From: a bacterium
GTDB lineage: Bacteria; Actinomycetota; Acidimicrobiia; UBA5794; ZC4RG35
Direction of reading: 5' to 3'
Length of the DNA stretch: 12,385 nt
NCBI GenBank assembly: GCA_028819835.1
Contig: JAPPKR010000025.1
Coordinates: forward strand, 1 to 12,385
Shown: in pieces, positions 1-6,370 of the stretch
How the letters are laid out: each line of letters begins with the position of its first letter
Numbering within the stretch: the stretch's first letter is position 1
The notes under the pieces: model-generated
Databases searched by the model: none
What the model was told of the DNA's origin: nothing
Seen by the model: only the letters and a program-made list of their open reading frames with translations
Made by a program: the position numbers and the translations under genes

Positions 1-1180
1 CGCCTATCCAGTAGGTCCGCCGGTTGCTCCGCTCCACCAGTCCCCGCAGCACCTGATCGTTCTCCAACTCCCGCCACGGGTCGGAGCGGATGAACATCGA
101 CGGCACATCCAGTTCGCCGGAGAGTTCCGCAGAGGTGATCGGCTCCACCCACCCGTCCAGGGCCGCAACCACCCGGCAGGCAGGCTCCAGAAGACAGGTC
201 CTCACCGCCGCGCCTCCCCCCAGGGAGTGGCCGTAAATGCCCAGCCGGTCCAGGTCCGCCATGTCGGCCAGCCAACCGAAGGGCCCGTTCACTCCCTGTT
301 CCAAACCCCTGATGACCATGCGCACGTCCTCCGAATAGGTCTCCAGCAGCCGGATGGCCGCCTCCTCGAAGGCCTCGTCTCCCACCTCTTCGGAATCGGG
401 CAGCGCTTCGGGATCCAGAAGGGCGATCTCGCCGTCTTCGAAGACGGTCGCCACCGACCCGTAGGGGTGATCCACCGCGATCACCAGGTAGCCATGGCTG
501 GCCAGGGACTCCATCTGGTGAACCGCCGCGTTGCGGAACAACCGCCAGCCGTGGGAGTAGATGATCACGGGGATCTCTCCCCGGTATGCAGCAGCCTCCC
601 CGTAGCTGTGGGAGGGGGTGTACCGGGTGTGATTCAGGAAGAACCCCGGAAGCCCGAACGATTCGGCCATTGCCGGCCCGACCACGTCCAGGTCGGCCAC
701 CCAGGGAGTGAGCGGTACGGCGTCCTCGGGCGCCCGGGCGGGATACCAGGCCTGGACCATCAGCCGCCGAAAGCTCCCCGCGTGGGGGCCGTACTCCTCC
801 ACGCGGTCCACGCCCGAAAGCTCCAGGCTGGTGGTGGCCACCTGGTAGGGGCCGGTGGGAGGGGGTATCTCCACGATCGGCAGCGCCCACACCGGGGTCA
901 CCACCAACAGGACCCCCAGAAGACCGAGGGCGGCTCTCCGGATGCGCTGGTAGGAGACCAGTTGGCGCTCCCCGGTGAGTACATCGCCCAGGGCCATTCC
1001 CAGGGCGACCCCGTACAACCCCCAGAGTTGCCAGCGGAAACCCTCCGCCAGGAACTGCCAGGCCAGGACGGCCACCAGCACCGTGGCGGCGATGCCCCGG
1101 CGGGGACGCCGGCCTTCCAGGGCCGGCCACAGCACCGCCAGCACGCACACGCCGGTGAGCAGCCATTCCCAGAGTCTCAT
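1..1180 (-). CDS. PAF-acetylhydrolase-like alpha/beta hydrolase with N-terminal membrane segments (3' end outside window)
   Basis: I translated this from the reverse strand; it starts at ATG 1180 and runs off the left edge, giving 393 visible residues. An in-frame TGA lies just upstream, so the start is well bounded. Residues 1-105 hold about three hydrophobic helices, which suggests membrane anchoring with the catalytic domain after them. The rest is an alpha/beta hydrolase: an oxyanion-type YSHGW motif, the nucleophile elbow GHSLGGG with Ser319, and ALDGW with Asp342. The Ser-to-Asp spacing of 23 equals that of human plasma PAF acetylhydrolase (S273/D296), so I place it in that lipase/esterase family (PF03403-like). 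The catalytic His should lie beyond the window. The substrate is unknown; a phospholipid, short ester or plastic-type polyester are all possible. It is separated by 58 bp from the upstream selenoprotein gene on the same strand and may be cotranscribed with it. Confidence 0.85.
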   Translation of the reverse strand, partial: MRLWEWLLTGVCVLAVLWPALEGRRPRRGIAATVLVAVLAWQFLAEGFRWQLWGLYGVALGMALGDVLTGERQLVSYQRIRRAALGLLGVLLVVTPVWALPIVEIPPPTGPYQVATTSLELSGVDRVEEYGPHAGSFRRLMVQAWYPARAPEDAVPLTPWVADLDVVGPAMAESFGLPGFFLNHTRYTPSHSYGEAAAYRGEIPVIIYSHGWRLFRNAAVHQMESLASHGYLVIAVDHPYGSVATVFEDGEIALLDPEALPDSEEVGDEAFEEAAIRLLETYSEDVRMVIRGLEQGVNGPFGWLADMADLDRLGIYGHSLGGGAAVRTCLLEPACRVVAALDGWVEPITSAELSGELDVPSMFIRSDPWRELENDQVLRGLVERSNRRTYWIG

Positions 1181-1238
1181 CAGAACGCAATTATGTCCCG
1201 GTCAGCGCCGGATTGGCCCACCCAATTCCGCAGCGAAG

Positions 1239-2318
1239 CTAGCCGGAGATCGACAGCAACTCTTCGATCGCCGCCCGGAGGGTGGAGGAACCCTGTCCAC
1301 CACGCAAAGTCTTGACAATGGTTTTATCGGCGCCGATCAGGATGGTCACCGGCTGGTAACCCACCCCGTAGGCCGAGAAGATCCGCTGGTTTGCGTCCAA
1401 TCCCCACATCACCAGACCCGACCTGAGTAACTGGTTTGCCCTACTGGAGGTGGCGTTCAGCGGCGCCTTCCAGGCCGGCGCCACGAAAGCCACCCGATCC
1501 TGGTATTCGGCGGCCAGACCATCGATAACGGGTAACTCCCGTTGACACGACGGTCACCACTCAGCCCAGAAGACCAAGAACACGGGCCGGGGCTCGGCGG
1601 AGAGCGTGAAGGTTCCCCCGTCCCCCAACTCCAGGGTGAAGTCGGGAGCGGATTCCCGGTTGTGCGGCTGGGTAGTGGTCGTGGTTGTCGTAGGCGCCGC
1701 AGTGGTGGTCGTGGTCGGGACTGTCGTAGTGGTCGTGGTGGTGGTCGGCGGCCTCCTGGCCGTGGCGGGGGCCTTGGTCGTGGTAGTGGTAGGCGCCACA
1801 GTGGTCGTGGTGGTCGGCGGCCTTCTGGCAGTGGCCGGGGCCTTGGTCGTGGTGGTAGTTGGCGCCACAGTGGTAGTGGTGGTGGGAGCTGCGGTCGTGG
1901 TGGGAGCCTCCGTAGTTGTGGTGGCGGCGGTTGTCGTGGTGGGGGACTCCGTAGTTGTAGTGGCGGCCTCAGTGGTGGTAGGGCTCTCCGTGACCGTAGT
2001 CTCCTCCACCACCTCCTGGTCCCTGGTTTCGACCTGCTCGGGAACCGTCGTGGTGGTCGCAGGTTCAGGAGCGGCGGTGGTCGAGGGGACATCCGCCCCT
2101 TCGTCCTCGGTCGGAGCCGAAGTCTCGACATCGGTGGAAGGAGGCTCCTCGGGTTGAACGGTCGTAGCAGGAGCGGACGTGGTCGGTGCCGGGGCGCTCT
2201 CGGCTTGCGAACCCTCATCCTCAGACCCGCAGGCGCCCAACAGGAGCCCGCACAAGACCCAGAGCGTCAGTAGAGCCCGCCCCGAAACCGACCTCCAGGC
2301 CGGTATTACGTCATTCAC
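1239..2318 (-). CDS. Selenocysteine-containing thioredoxin/TlpA-like lipoprotein with a long Thr-rich tether (UPSC active site; internal TGA at 1554-1556)
   Basis: Read through the in-frame TGA at 1556-1554, this encodes 359 residues with Sec255. It starts at GTG 2318, overlapping the upstream paralogue's TGA stop by 4 bp (GTGA), so translation is probably coupled. Residues 1-30 are a lipoprotein signal with lipobox LLGAC (Cys30). Residues 31-223 are a low-complexity Thr/Pro/Ala/Glu tether containing a 23-residue duplication. From residue 224 comes a TlpA/AhpC-type redox domain: APDFTLELG, then VFWAEW-U-P-S-C (Sec255, Cys258), then APAW, MWGLDANQ and a cis-Pro region GYQPV, ending with TAG at 1239-1241. 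A hairpin just after the TGA fits a bacterial SECIS. Two upstream paralogues have TGA at the identical position, which argues against a nonsense mutation. The predicted role is an extracytoplasmic thiol/selenol oxidoreductase anchored to the membrane by lipid; the partner is unknown. If UGA were a stop, the product would be a useless tether plus a half-domain. Confidence 0.87.
1527..1543 (-). promoter_or_regulatory. Candidate bacterial SECIS hairpin, gene 1239-2318
   Basis: On the coding strand, 10 nt after the TGA, AACGGG and CCCGTT form a perfect 6-bp stem around the 5-nt loop AGTTA. The loop begins 16 nt after the TGA and has G at its second position. This agrees with the general description of bacterial SECIS elements: a small apical loop with an early G or GU, 16 to about 37 nt from the UGA. 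It would bind SelB and direct Sec insertion. The hairpin lies inside the coding sequence, as is usual in bacteria. Confidence 0.8.
1747..1884 (-). repeat. Two tandem 69-bp units in the Thr-rich tether
   Basis: Units at 1747-1815 and 1816-1884 differ by eye at 8 of 69 positions, about 88% identity. The two encoded 23-residue blocks (Thr runs separated by VAP, KAP and ATARRPP) are identical, so every difference is synonymous and falls at a third codon position. That suggests an in-frame duplication followed by drift under protein-level constraint. The surrounding tether, roughly 1650-2220, is a looser array of Thr codons. Confidence 0.85.
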
Positions 2319-3136
2319 CCGGGACCCGACAGGGTGGCTGAACCAACCGAATCGGAACTGATCGAGAAAGTGTTGCTCCCGCTCAGCAGCGCGTCCAGGT
2401 CCGCCCGGAGATCCCCGCCGTCTCTCACGCCCGGCCAGGTGACGAGCAGAGACCCATCGGCGGTAACGATCGCACCGGCGGGTTGGCCGCCTATCCCGTA
2501 AGCGGCGAAGATCTCCTGTGTTTCATCCAGCCCCCAGAGCACCTTCCCCGACGGGATCAACTGCGCCGCAGCATCGGCGGTGTCCTCCAGGCTTGACTTC
2601 CAGGCCGGCGCCACCACTACCACCCGGCCCTCGTACTCTTCAGCCAACCGGTCTACAGCGGGCAACTCCCGCTGACACGCCGGTCACCACTCCGCCCAGA
2701 AGAAGATCAGCACCGGGGTGGTCTGTTGCGAAAGCGCAAAGGTCCCTCCCGCACCCAGTTCCAGGGTGAAATCGGGCGCCGGCGGGCCGAGAGGCTCGGC
2801 CGGCGGGACCGTGGTGGTCGTGGTGGTCTCGGGCTCCTCGGCCGGGGTCTCCGGAGCTGTCTCGCTCTCGGTTGGAGCCGGGTCGGGCGCCGCAGTAGTG
2901 GTCGGCGCCGAGGTGGTTGCCGTCGATGCTTCGGTCGTAGCGGTGGACGCCGCGGCCGTGGGGGCCGGCGCAGCCGCCGTGGTTGTGGGAGCGGCCGTCG
3001 TGTCGGGAACGGTGTCCGCCGCCGCGGTCACCTCCGCCGGTTCACCGCCGGTATCCGACCCTCCGCCGCACGACGCGGCAATCAGCGACAGCATGACCAG
3101 ACCTACTATCCCCGACCAACGTCCGCGACGCTTCAT
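2315..3136 (-). CDS. Selenocysteine-containing thioredoxin/TlpA-like lipoprotein with a medium tether (UPAC active site; internal TGA at 2684-2686)
   Basis: This reads as 273 residues with Sec151, from ATG 3136 to TGA at 2315-2317. Residues 1-23 are a lipoprotein signal with a KRRGR n-region and lipobox IAASC (Cys23). Residues 24-119 are an Ala/Thr/Pro/Glu-rich tether. From residue 120 the redox domain runs APDFTLELG, IFFWAEW-U-P-A-C (Sec151, Cys154), QRELP, VVVAPAWKS, VLWGLDETQE and the cis-Pro segment GGQPAG. It is closest to the paralogue at 3237-3764 around the active site. The gene uses TGA twice: internally followed by the SECIS-like hairpin, and terminally without an equivalent hairpin, three codons ahead of a backup TAA. 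It overlaps the next gene's GTG by 4 bp. A 100-bp gap and a TATACT box upstream suggest its own promoter. The predicted role is the same extracytoplasmic oxidoreductase activity at a different distance from the membrane. Confidence 0.88.
2656..2674 (-). promoter_or_regulatory. Candidate bacterial SECIS hairpin, gene 2315-3136
   Basis: Ten nucleotides after the TGA, AGCGGG and CCCGCT pair around the loop AGTTG, and an outer C-G pair extends the stem to 7 bp. Spacing and loop match the hairpin of gene 1239-2318. The second stem pair is G-C here and A-U there, a compensatory change that supports selection on the RNA fold. Confidence 0.83.
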
Positions 3137-3144
3137 TTGGGAAA

Positions 3145-3150
3145 AGTATA
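3145..3150 (-). promoter_or_regulatory. Candidate -10 box (TATACT), possibly leaderless start for gene 2315-3136
   Basis: On the minus strand TATACT is followed by only 8 nt before ATG 3136, so a sigma70-type start would fall at or next to the start codon. There is no Shine-Dalgarno sequence in this space. Leaderless mRNAs are common in actinobacteria, so this is plausible. I see no convincing -35 element. Confidence 0.45.
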
Positions 3151-3201
3151 GGTATTAGCAGGCACAATGCGGTTTAGATCCACAAGGAGCGCTCTCCCGG
3201 T

Positions 3202-3214
3202 TCGGGCCGCCCGA
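3202..3214 (-). terminator. Short GC hairpin between two selenoprotein genes
   Basis: TCGGG and CCCGA form a perfect 5-bp stem around a 3-nt loop, 23 bp after the TAG of the gene at 3237-3764. No U-run follows, so this is at best a weak intrinsic terminator. It could separate the aquaporin-trpD unit from the downstream selenoprotein pair. Confidence 0.3.
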
Positions 3215-3236
3215 CATGAACGTCTTCTTCCAGGTG

Positions 3237-3764
3237 CTAGGAAGGTGAAACCCTCCCCATTGCTTCATCGGACATCGACAGTAGATCGTCCAGGACGGCC
3301 TTGATCTCATCGATATCCCTGGATCCCTGCCAGGTGTCCATCAGAATGCCGTCGGAGCCCACAATGGCGCCGGCAGGCACGCCGCGGAACCCGTAAGCGG
3401 CGAAGACCTCCTGGTCATCATCCAAACCCCATGGCACCAGGCCCGAGGGCAACAGCTGCTGAGCAACCGCGGCGGCGCGCTCCCGACTCGATTGAATTGC
3501 AGGAGCCAGGACAACCGCCCGGCCCTCGTATTCCCCGCCCAACGCTTCGATAGCCGGCAACTGCCGCTTGCATACCGGTCACCACTCCGCCCAGAAGAAC
3601 AGCAGCACCGGGGTGGTCTGCTCGGAGAGGACGAACGTGCCCCCTGTTTGCAACTCCAGGTCGAAATCCGCAGCCGGTTCCCCAATTCCAGAACCACATG
3701 AAGCCGCAAGGGACGCGACCAGGATTGTCCCGACCAGGATCAATCTGAAGGGGCGGCGCTCCAC
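3237..3764 (-). CDS. Selenocysteine-containing thioredoxin/TlpA-like lipoprotein, short form (UPVC active site; internal TGA at 3579-3581)
   Basis: This encodes 175 residues with Sec62. It starts at GTG 3764, only 3 nt after the trpD stop, which points to translational coupling, and ends with TAG at 3237-3239. Residues 1-23 form a lipoprotein signal with lipobox LAASC (Cys23). A tether of only about seven residues leads straight into the redox domain: AADFDLELQTGG, LLFFWAEW-U-P-V-C (Sec62, Cys65), KRQLP, VVLAPAIQSS, PWGLDDDQE and the cis-Pro segment RGVPAG. Its length is normal for a lipoprotein of the TlpA/redoxin class, so this is probably the compact ancestral-like form. The hairpin after the TGA has the same spacing as in both paralogues. 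The second active-site residue is Cys, giving a UxxC redox pair. The electron donor is unknown, and no DsbD/CcdA-type gene is in the window. Confidence 0.87.
3552..3568 (-). promoter_or_regulatory. Candidate bacterial SECIS hairpin, gene 3237-3764
   Basis: Ten nucleotides after the TGA, AGCGGC pairs with GCCG and CT, with a single bulged G at 3554, around the loop AGTT. The loop starts 16 nt after the TGA, as in the other two copies. The upper stem changes from GGG/CCC to CGGC/GCCG while pairing is kept, again consistent with structural selection. Confidence 0.75.
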
Positions 3765-3767
3765 GGA

Positions 3768-4775
3768 CTAGCGGCTCAGGTCGATCACCCTGTCGAGCAC
3801 GGCTGCGGCCGCTCCCGAGTCGATCGAGCGGGCCGCCGACCGGGCGCCTTCGGCCGGGGACTCGGCCAGGCCTGCCACCATCAGGGTGGCCGCTGCGTTG
3901 GCCACCGCCGCGTCTCTCCGGGGACCGGTCTCACCGGCCAGCACGGACCGAAGTATCGCAGCATTGGTCTCCGCGTCACCGCCGATCAATTCGGAGACGT
4001 CCGCCCGATCCAATCCGAAGTCCTCGGGGGTGAGCACCACCGGCGTCACCTCGCCGTCCACCAGTTGGTACCCCCGCGTAGGGCCGGAGACCGAGACCTC
4101 GTCCAGGCCGTCGTCGGCATGGACCACCAGCGCCCGCTCGGTCCCCAGGCGCGACAGCACCCCGATCATGCGCTCGGCCATCCGACTGTCGTAGACGCCG
4201 ATCAACTGGCGGGCGGCGCCGGCGGGATTGGTGAGCGGTCCCAGGAAATTGAAGACGGTGGGTATGGCCAGTTGTTGGCGGATGGGCACGACATACTTCA
4301 TGGCGGGGTGGTACCGAGGGGCGAAGAAGAACCCGAACCCAGCTTCCACCACCATCTCGGCGGTGTGCTGGGGGTCCAGTTCGATTCCCACACCGAGAGC
4401 CTCCAACACGTCTGCCGACCCGCACTTGGAGGAGGCCGACCGGTTGCCGTGCTTCGCCACTTTGGCGCCCGCCCCGGCGGCGATCAGGGCGGCCGTGGTT
4501 GAGATGTTGAAGGTACCCGAGCGGTCTCCCCCGGTCCCGGCAGTGTCCACCACCGGTTCCCCTATCGAGACCCGCACCCCCACGGCGCGCATGGTCTCCA
4601 CCAATCCGGCCATCTCCTCGGTGGTCTCGCCCTTGATACGGAGGGAGACCAGGAACGCGGAAGTTTGAGCCGCAGTTGCCCGCCCGCTCATGATGTCGTC
4701 CAGCACCGCCCGAGCCTCGGATCGGCTCAGATCCACCCCGGCGGTCAGTTTTCCGAGTACTTCGGACCAGTTCAT
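3768..4775 (-). CDS. trpD: Anthranilate phosphoribosyltransferase
   Basis: The 335-residue product has the normal length for TrpD, which transfers the phosphoribosyl group of PRPP to anthranilate in tryptophan synthesis (cytoplasmic). Visible hallmarks are the PRPP-binding GTGGD (residues 80-84), NIST (90-93), KHGNRxxSSxxGSAD (108-122) and the metal-binding DGLDEVS segment. ATG 4775 is preceded by GGAGG at 4783-4787, 7 nt away. It lies 14 bp after the aquaporin stop and 3 bp before the GTG of a selenoprotein gene. No other trp gene is present, so trpD is detached from a classical trp operon here. The TAG stop is at 3768-3770. Confidence 0.97.
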   Translation of the reverse strand: MNWSEVLGKLTAGVDLSRSEARAVLDDIMSGRATAAQTSAFLVSLRIKGETTEEMAGLVETMRAVGVRVSIGEPVVDTAGTGGDRSGTFNISTTAALIAAGAGAKVAKHGNRSASSKCGSADVLEALGVGIELDPQHTAEMVVEAGFGFFFAPRYHPAMKYVVPIRQQLAIPTVFNFLGPLTNPAGAARQLIGVYDSRMAERMIGVLSRLGTERALVVHADDGLDEVSVSGPTRGYQLVDGEVTPVVLTPEDFGLDRADVSELIGGDAETNAAILRSVLAGETGPRRDAAVANAAATLMVAGLAESPAEGARSAARSIDSGAAAAVLDRVIDLSR

Positions 4776-4789
4776 AGAGGGACCTCCGC

Positions 4790-5422
4790 CTAGGCGTCCG
4801 CTGGACCGGTGCGCGCCACCCTGGTGACCAGCCAGGCCACCACTGCTCCCACCAGCGGCGCCACGATGTACAGCCAGATGCCGCTCAGGTCGCCGGCCAC
4901 CACCGCCGGACCCAGCGACCGGGCCGGGTTCACGGAGGCGCCGGAGATCGGCACCCCGGCCAGGTGGATGGCAACCAGCGCCAGGGAGATCACGGTCCTT
5001 GCGTGACCGAGACCGTGGCTGGCAACCACCATGATCACCAGTACGAAAGCCCCGGTGAGAAGGATCTCGGCTCCGAATGCCGGGCCGGTGTCCTCATAGA
5101 TGTTCATCGTGTCGACTACCGCATCGGATCCGGCCATGGCGAGCACTGCCACCGAGGCCAGTATCGCTCCCACCACCTGGGCCACCCAGTATCCGATCAT
5201 GTCAGCAGTGGTAAGAGACCCTCCCAGCCGCATAGCCAGGCTCACTGCCGGGTTGAAGTGCCCTCCCGAGATGTGACCTACCGAGTAAAGGGCGATCATC
5301 AAGGCAAACCCAAACCCGAAGGCCACGATCAGCAGGTTCCCCTTCGACGAGAGGGCAGCCAGGGACCCTACCGACACCAGGATGAATGTGCCGACCAACT
5401 CGGCGACATACGACTGCTTCAT
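4790..5422 (-). CDS. Aquaporin (MIP family, AqpZ-like)
   Basis: The product has 210 residues and about six membrane helices, with both half-helix motifs: GHISGGHFNPAV (NPA 57-59) and SVNPARS (NPA 165-167). By alignment from memory with AqpZ the aromatic/arginine filter is Phe37, His153, Ala162, Arg168. The F/H/R set indicates a water channel rather than a glycerol facilitator; Ala replaces the Thr found at that position in E. coli AqpZ. ATG 5422 has an AGGAGG ribosome site at 5430-5435, 7 nt upstream. It is the first gene of a unit with trpD and the short selenoprotein. The gene starts 93 bp from a divergent small membrane protein gene, so its promoter must lie in 5436-5515, but I see no clear box there. 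Confidence 0.95.
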   Translation of the reverse strand: MKQSYVAELVGTFILVSVGSLAALSSKGNLLIVAFGFGFALMIALYSVGHISGGHFNPAVSLAMRLGGSLTTADMIGYWVAQVVGAILASVAVLAMAGSDAVVDTMNIYEDTGPAFGAEILLTGAFVLVIMVVASHGLGHARTVISLALVAIHLAGVPISGASVNPARSLGPAVVAGDLSGIWLYIVAPLVGAVVAWLVTRVARTGPADA

Positions 5423-5515
5423 GATGCTTCCTCCTGGCTATGCGATGACTACCCGAAACTCTACCCTTCTCGACTTACAGGAACAGGGCCAACCTTCAAC
5501 CGAAAGGCGACCGTT

Positions 5516-5902
5516 TTGAGAATTCCGAAAGTCCGTTTGCGGGCGCTGGCGATGGGGACCGCGGTGGGTCTGCTGGCGGTGGCACTCGTCACTCTTATCG
5601 AGTGGTGGTTGGGAGCGCTCGGTTGGGAGATCGTCCCCGGATTCGGCAGCCCGGACAGCCGAGGAGGCGGAGCGGTGGCAGGCTTGGTGGTGGGAGTGAT
5701 GGTGGGCGGATGGGTGGCCGGACGAACCGTCGCCATCGGCCAACGTTTCCACGGCTCCCTCGCCGGACTGGTGACAGTCGGAATCCTGGTGACGCTGGCC
5801 TCCAGGGGCGGGGCCAACACCACGCCTCTCCAGGTACTGTCGGCAGCCGCCCTGGGAATGGTCCTCGGCGGCCTCACTGGATGGTGGGCAGGCCGCCGCT
5901 GA
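5516..5902 (+). CDS. Small four-helix integral membrane protein, function unknown
   Basis: I chose TTG 5516, giving 128 residues, because a GAAAGG site lies 8 nt upstream and the first residues (RIPKVRLR) make a basic N-terminus. ATG 5552 is an alternative. The reading frame is open much further upstream, but that part is antisense to the aquaporin gene. Four hydrophobic Gly/Ala-rich segments fall at about residues 11-32, 50-69, 80-96 and 105-125, with a small GxxxG-like pattern in the second and fourth. I do not recognise a family. It is divergent from the aquaporin gene and lies just before rnpB on the same strand. Confidence 0.6.
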   Translation: MRIPKVRLRALAMGTAVGLLAVALVTLIEWWLGALGWEIVPGFGSPDSRGGGAVAGLVVGVMVGGWVAGRTVAIGQRFHGSLAGLVTVGILVTLASRGGANTTPLQVLSAAALGMVLGGLTGWWAGRR

Positions 5903-5978
5903 AGAACGGCCCGTGACTGGAGTCCGGTGATCTCGTTGCCAACTGCCCAAACCGATGGCACCCGTGGCCGGTGAAGTC

Positions 5979-5984
5979 ATAACA
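5979..5984 (+). promoter_or_regulatory. Candidate -10 box of rnpB (CATAAC)
   Basis: CATAAC in an AT-rich patch of otherwise GC-rich DNA ends 7 nt before the predicted first base of RNase P RNA at 5992. That is the spacing expected for a sigma70-type promoter. The -35 region (TGGCAC-like, about 16 nt upstream) is weak. Confidence 0.4.
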
Positions 5985-5991
5985 TAAGGAG

Positions 5992-6370
5992 AAAGAACGA
6001 GTTCGCCGGGTGGCCGCGGGCGGAGGGAATCCCGACGCCTGAGGAAAGTCCGGACTCCACAGGGCAGGGTGCTGGGTAACGCCCAGGCGGGGCGACCCGA
6101 CGGAAAGTGCCACAGAGAACAGACCGCCGATGGCCTCACCGGAGGCACAGGCAAGGGTGAAACGGTGGTGTAAGAGACCACCAGCGCCCCGGGTGACCGG
6201 GGCGGCTGGCAAACCCCACCTGGAGCAAGGCTAAGCAGGGACGCAATGGCCCGTTGATCAGTCCCGGGTGAGCCGCAGGAGGTCACCGGCGACGGTGATC
6301 CCAGATGGATGGTCACCGGGGACCGGAGACGGTCCCCACAGAATCCGGCTTACAGGCGGGCTCGTTCTTT
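5992..6370 (+). ncRNA. rnpB: RNase P RNA, bacterial class A
   Basis: This is the catalytic RNA of RNase P, which matures tRNA 5' ends. The conserved regions appear in order: GAGGAAAGTCCGGACTCC (about 6041-6058), AGGGCAGGGTGCTGG, CGGGGCGACCCG, GGAAAGTGCCACAGA, ACAGACCGCC, CAAGGGTGAAACGGTG, CAAACCCC, GGAGCAAG and the 3' region ACAGAATCCGGCTTACAG. The ends are set by helix P1: AAAGAACGAG at 5992-6001 pairs perfectly over 10 bp with CTCGTTCTTT at 6361-6370. The length of about 379 nt is normal. The last 21 nt overlap the end of the convergent peptidase gene (TAA at 6350-6352). Boundaries may be off by a few bases. Confidence 0.96.

Noticed and set aside
1209..1229. Hairpin after the last selenoprotein gene as a terminator
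   Set aside because: GGATTGG and CCAATTCC pair only with a bulge and no T-run follows; too weak to annotate.
1747..1884. CRISPR-like or minisatellite array
   Set aside because: Units are directly adjacent without spacers and keep the reading frame of a coding tether.
1542..2273. Long plus-strand open frames rich in Gly/Arg or Val
   Set aside because: They are the antisense of the Thr-codon repeats of the tether (ACC read as GGT/GTG), not genes.
1239..3764. Three pseudogenes or six separate small genes split by TGA
   Set aside because: The break is at the same catalytic codon in three diverged copies, with no other lesion, and is followed each time by a conserved hairpin. Random nonsense mutation or sequencing error would not give this.
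1239..3764. Genome-wide reassignment of TGA to Trp or Gly
   Set aside because: Genes ending at 7653, 10165, 10191, 11206 and 12033 use TGA as stop at the expected family length, and Trp is encoded by TGG throughout.
4964..5515. Upstream extension of the small membrane protein frame
   Set aside because: This part is antisense to the aquaporin and gives a low-complexity, non-membrane sequence. A TTG with a ribosome site at 5516 fits better.
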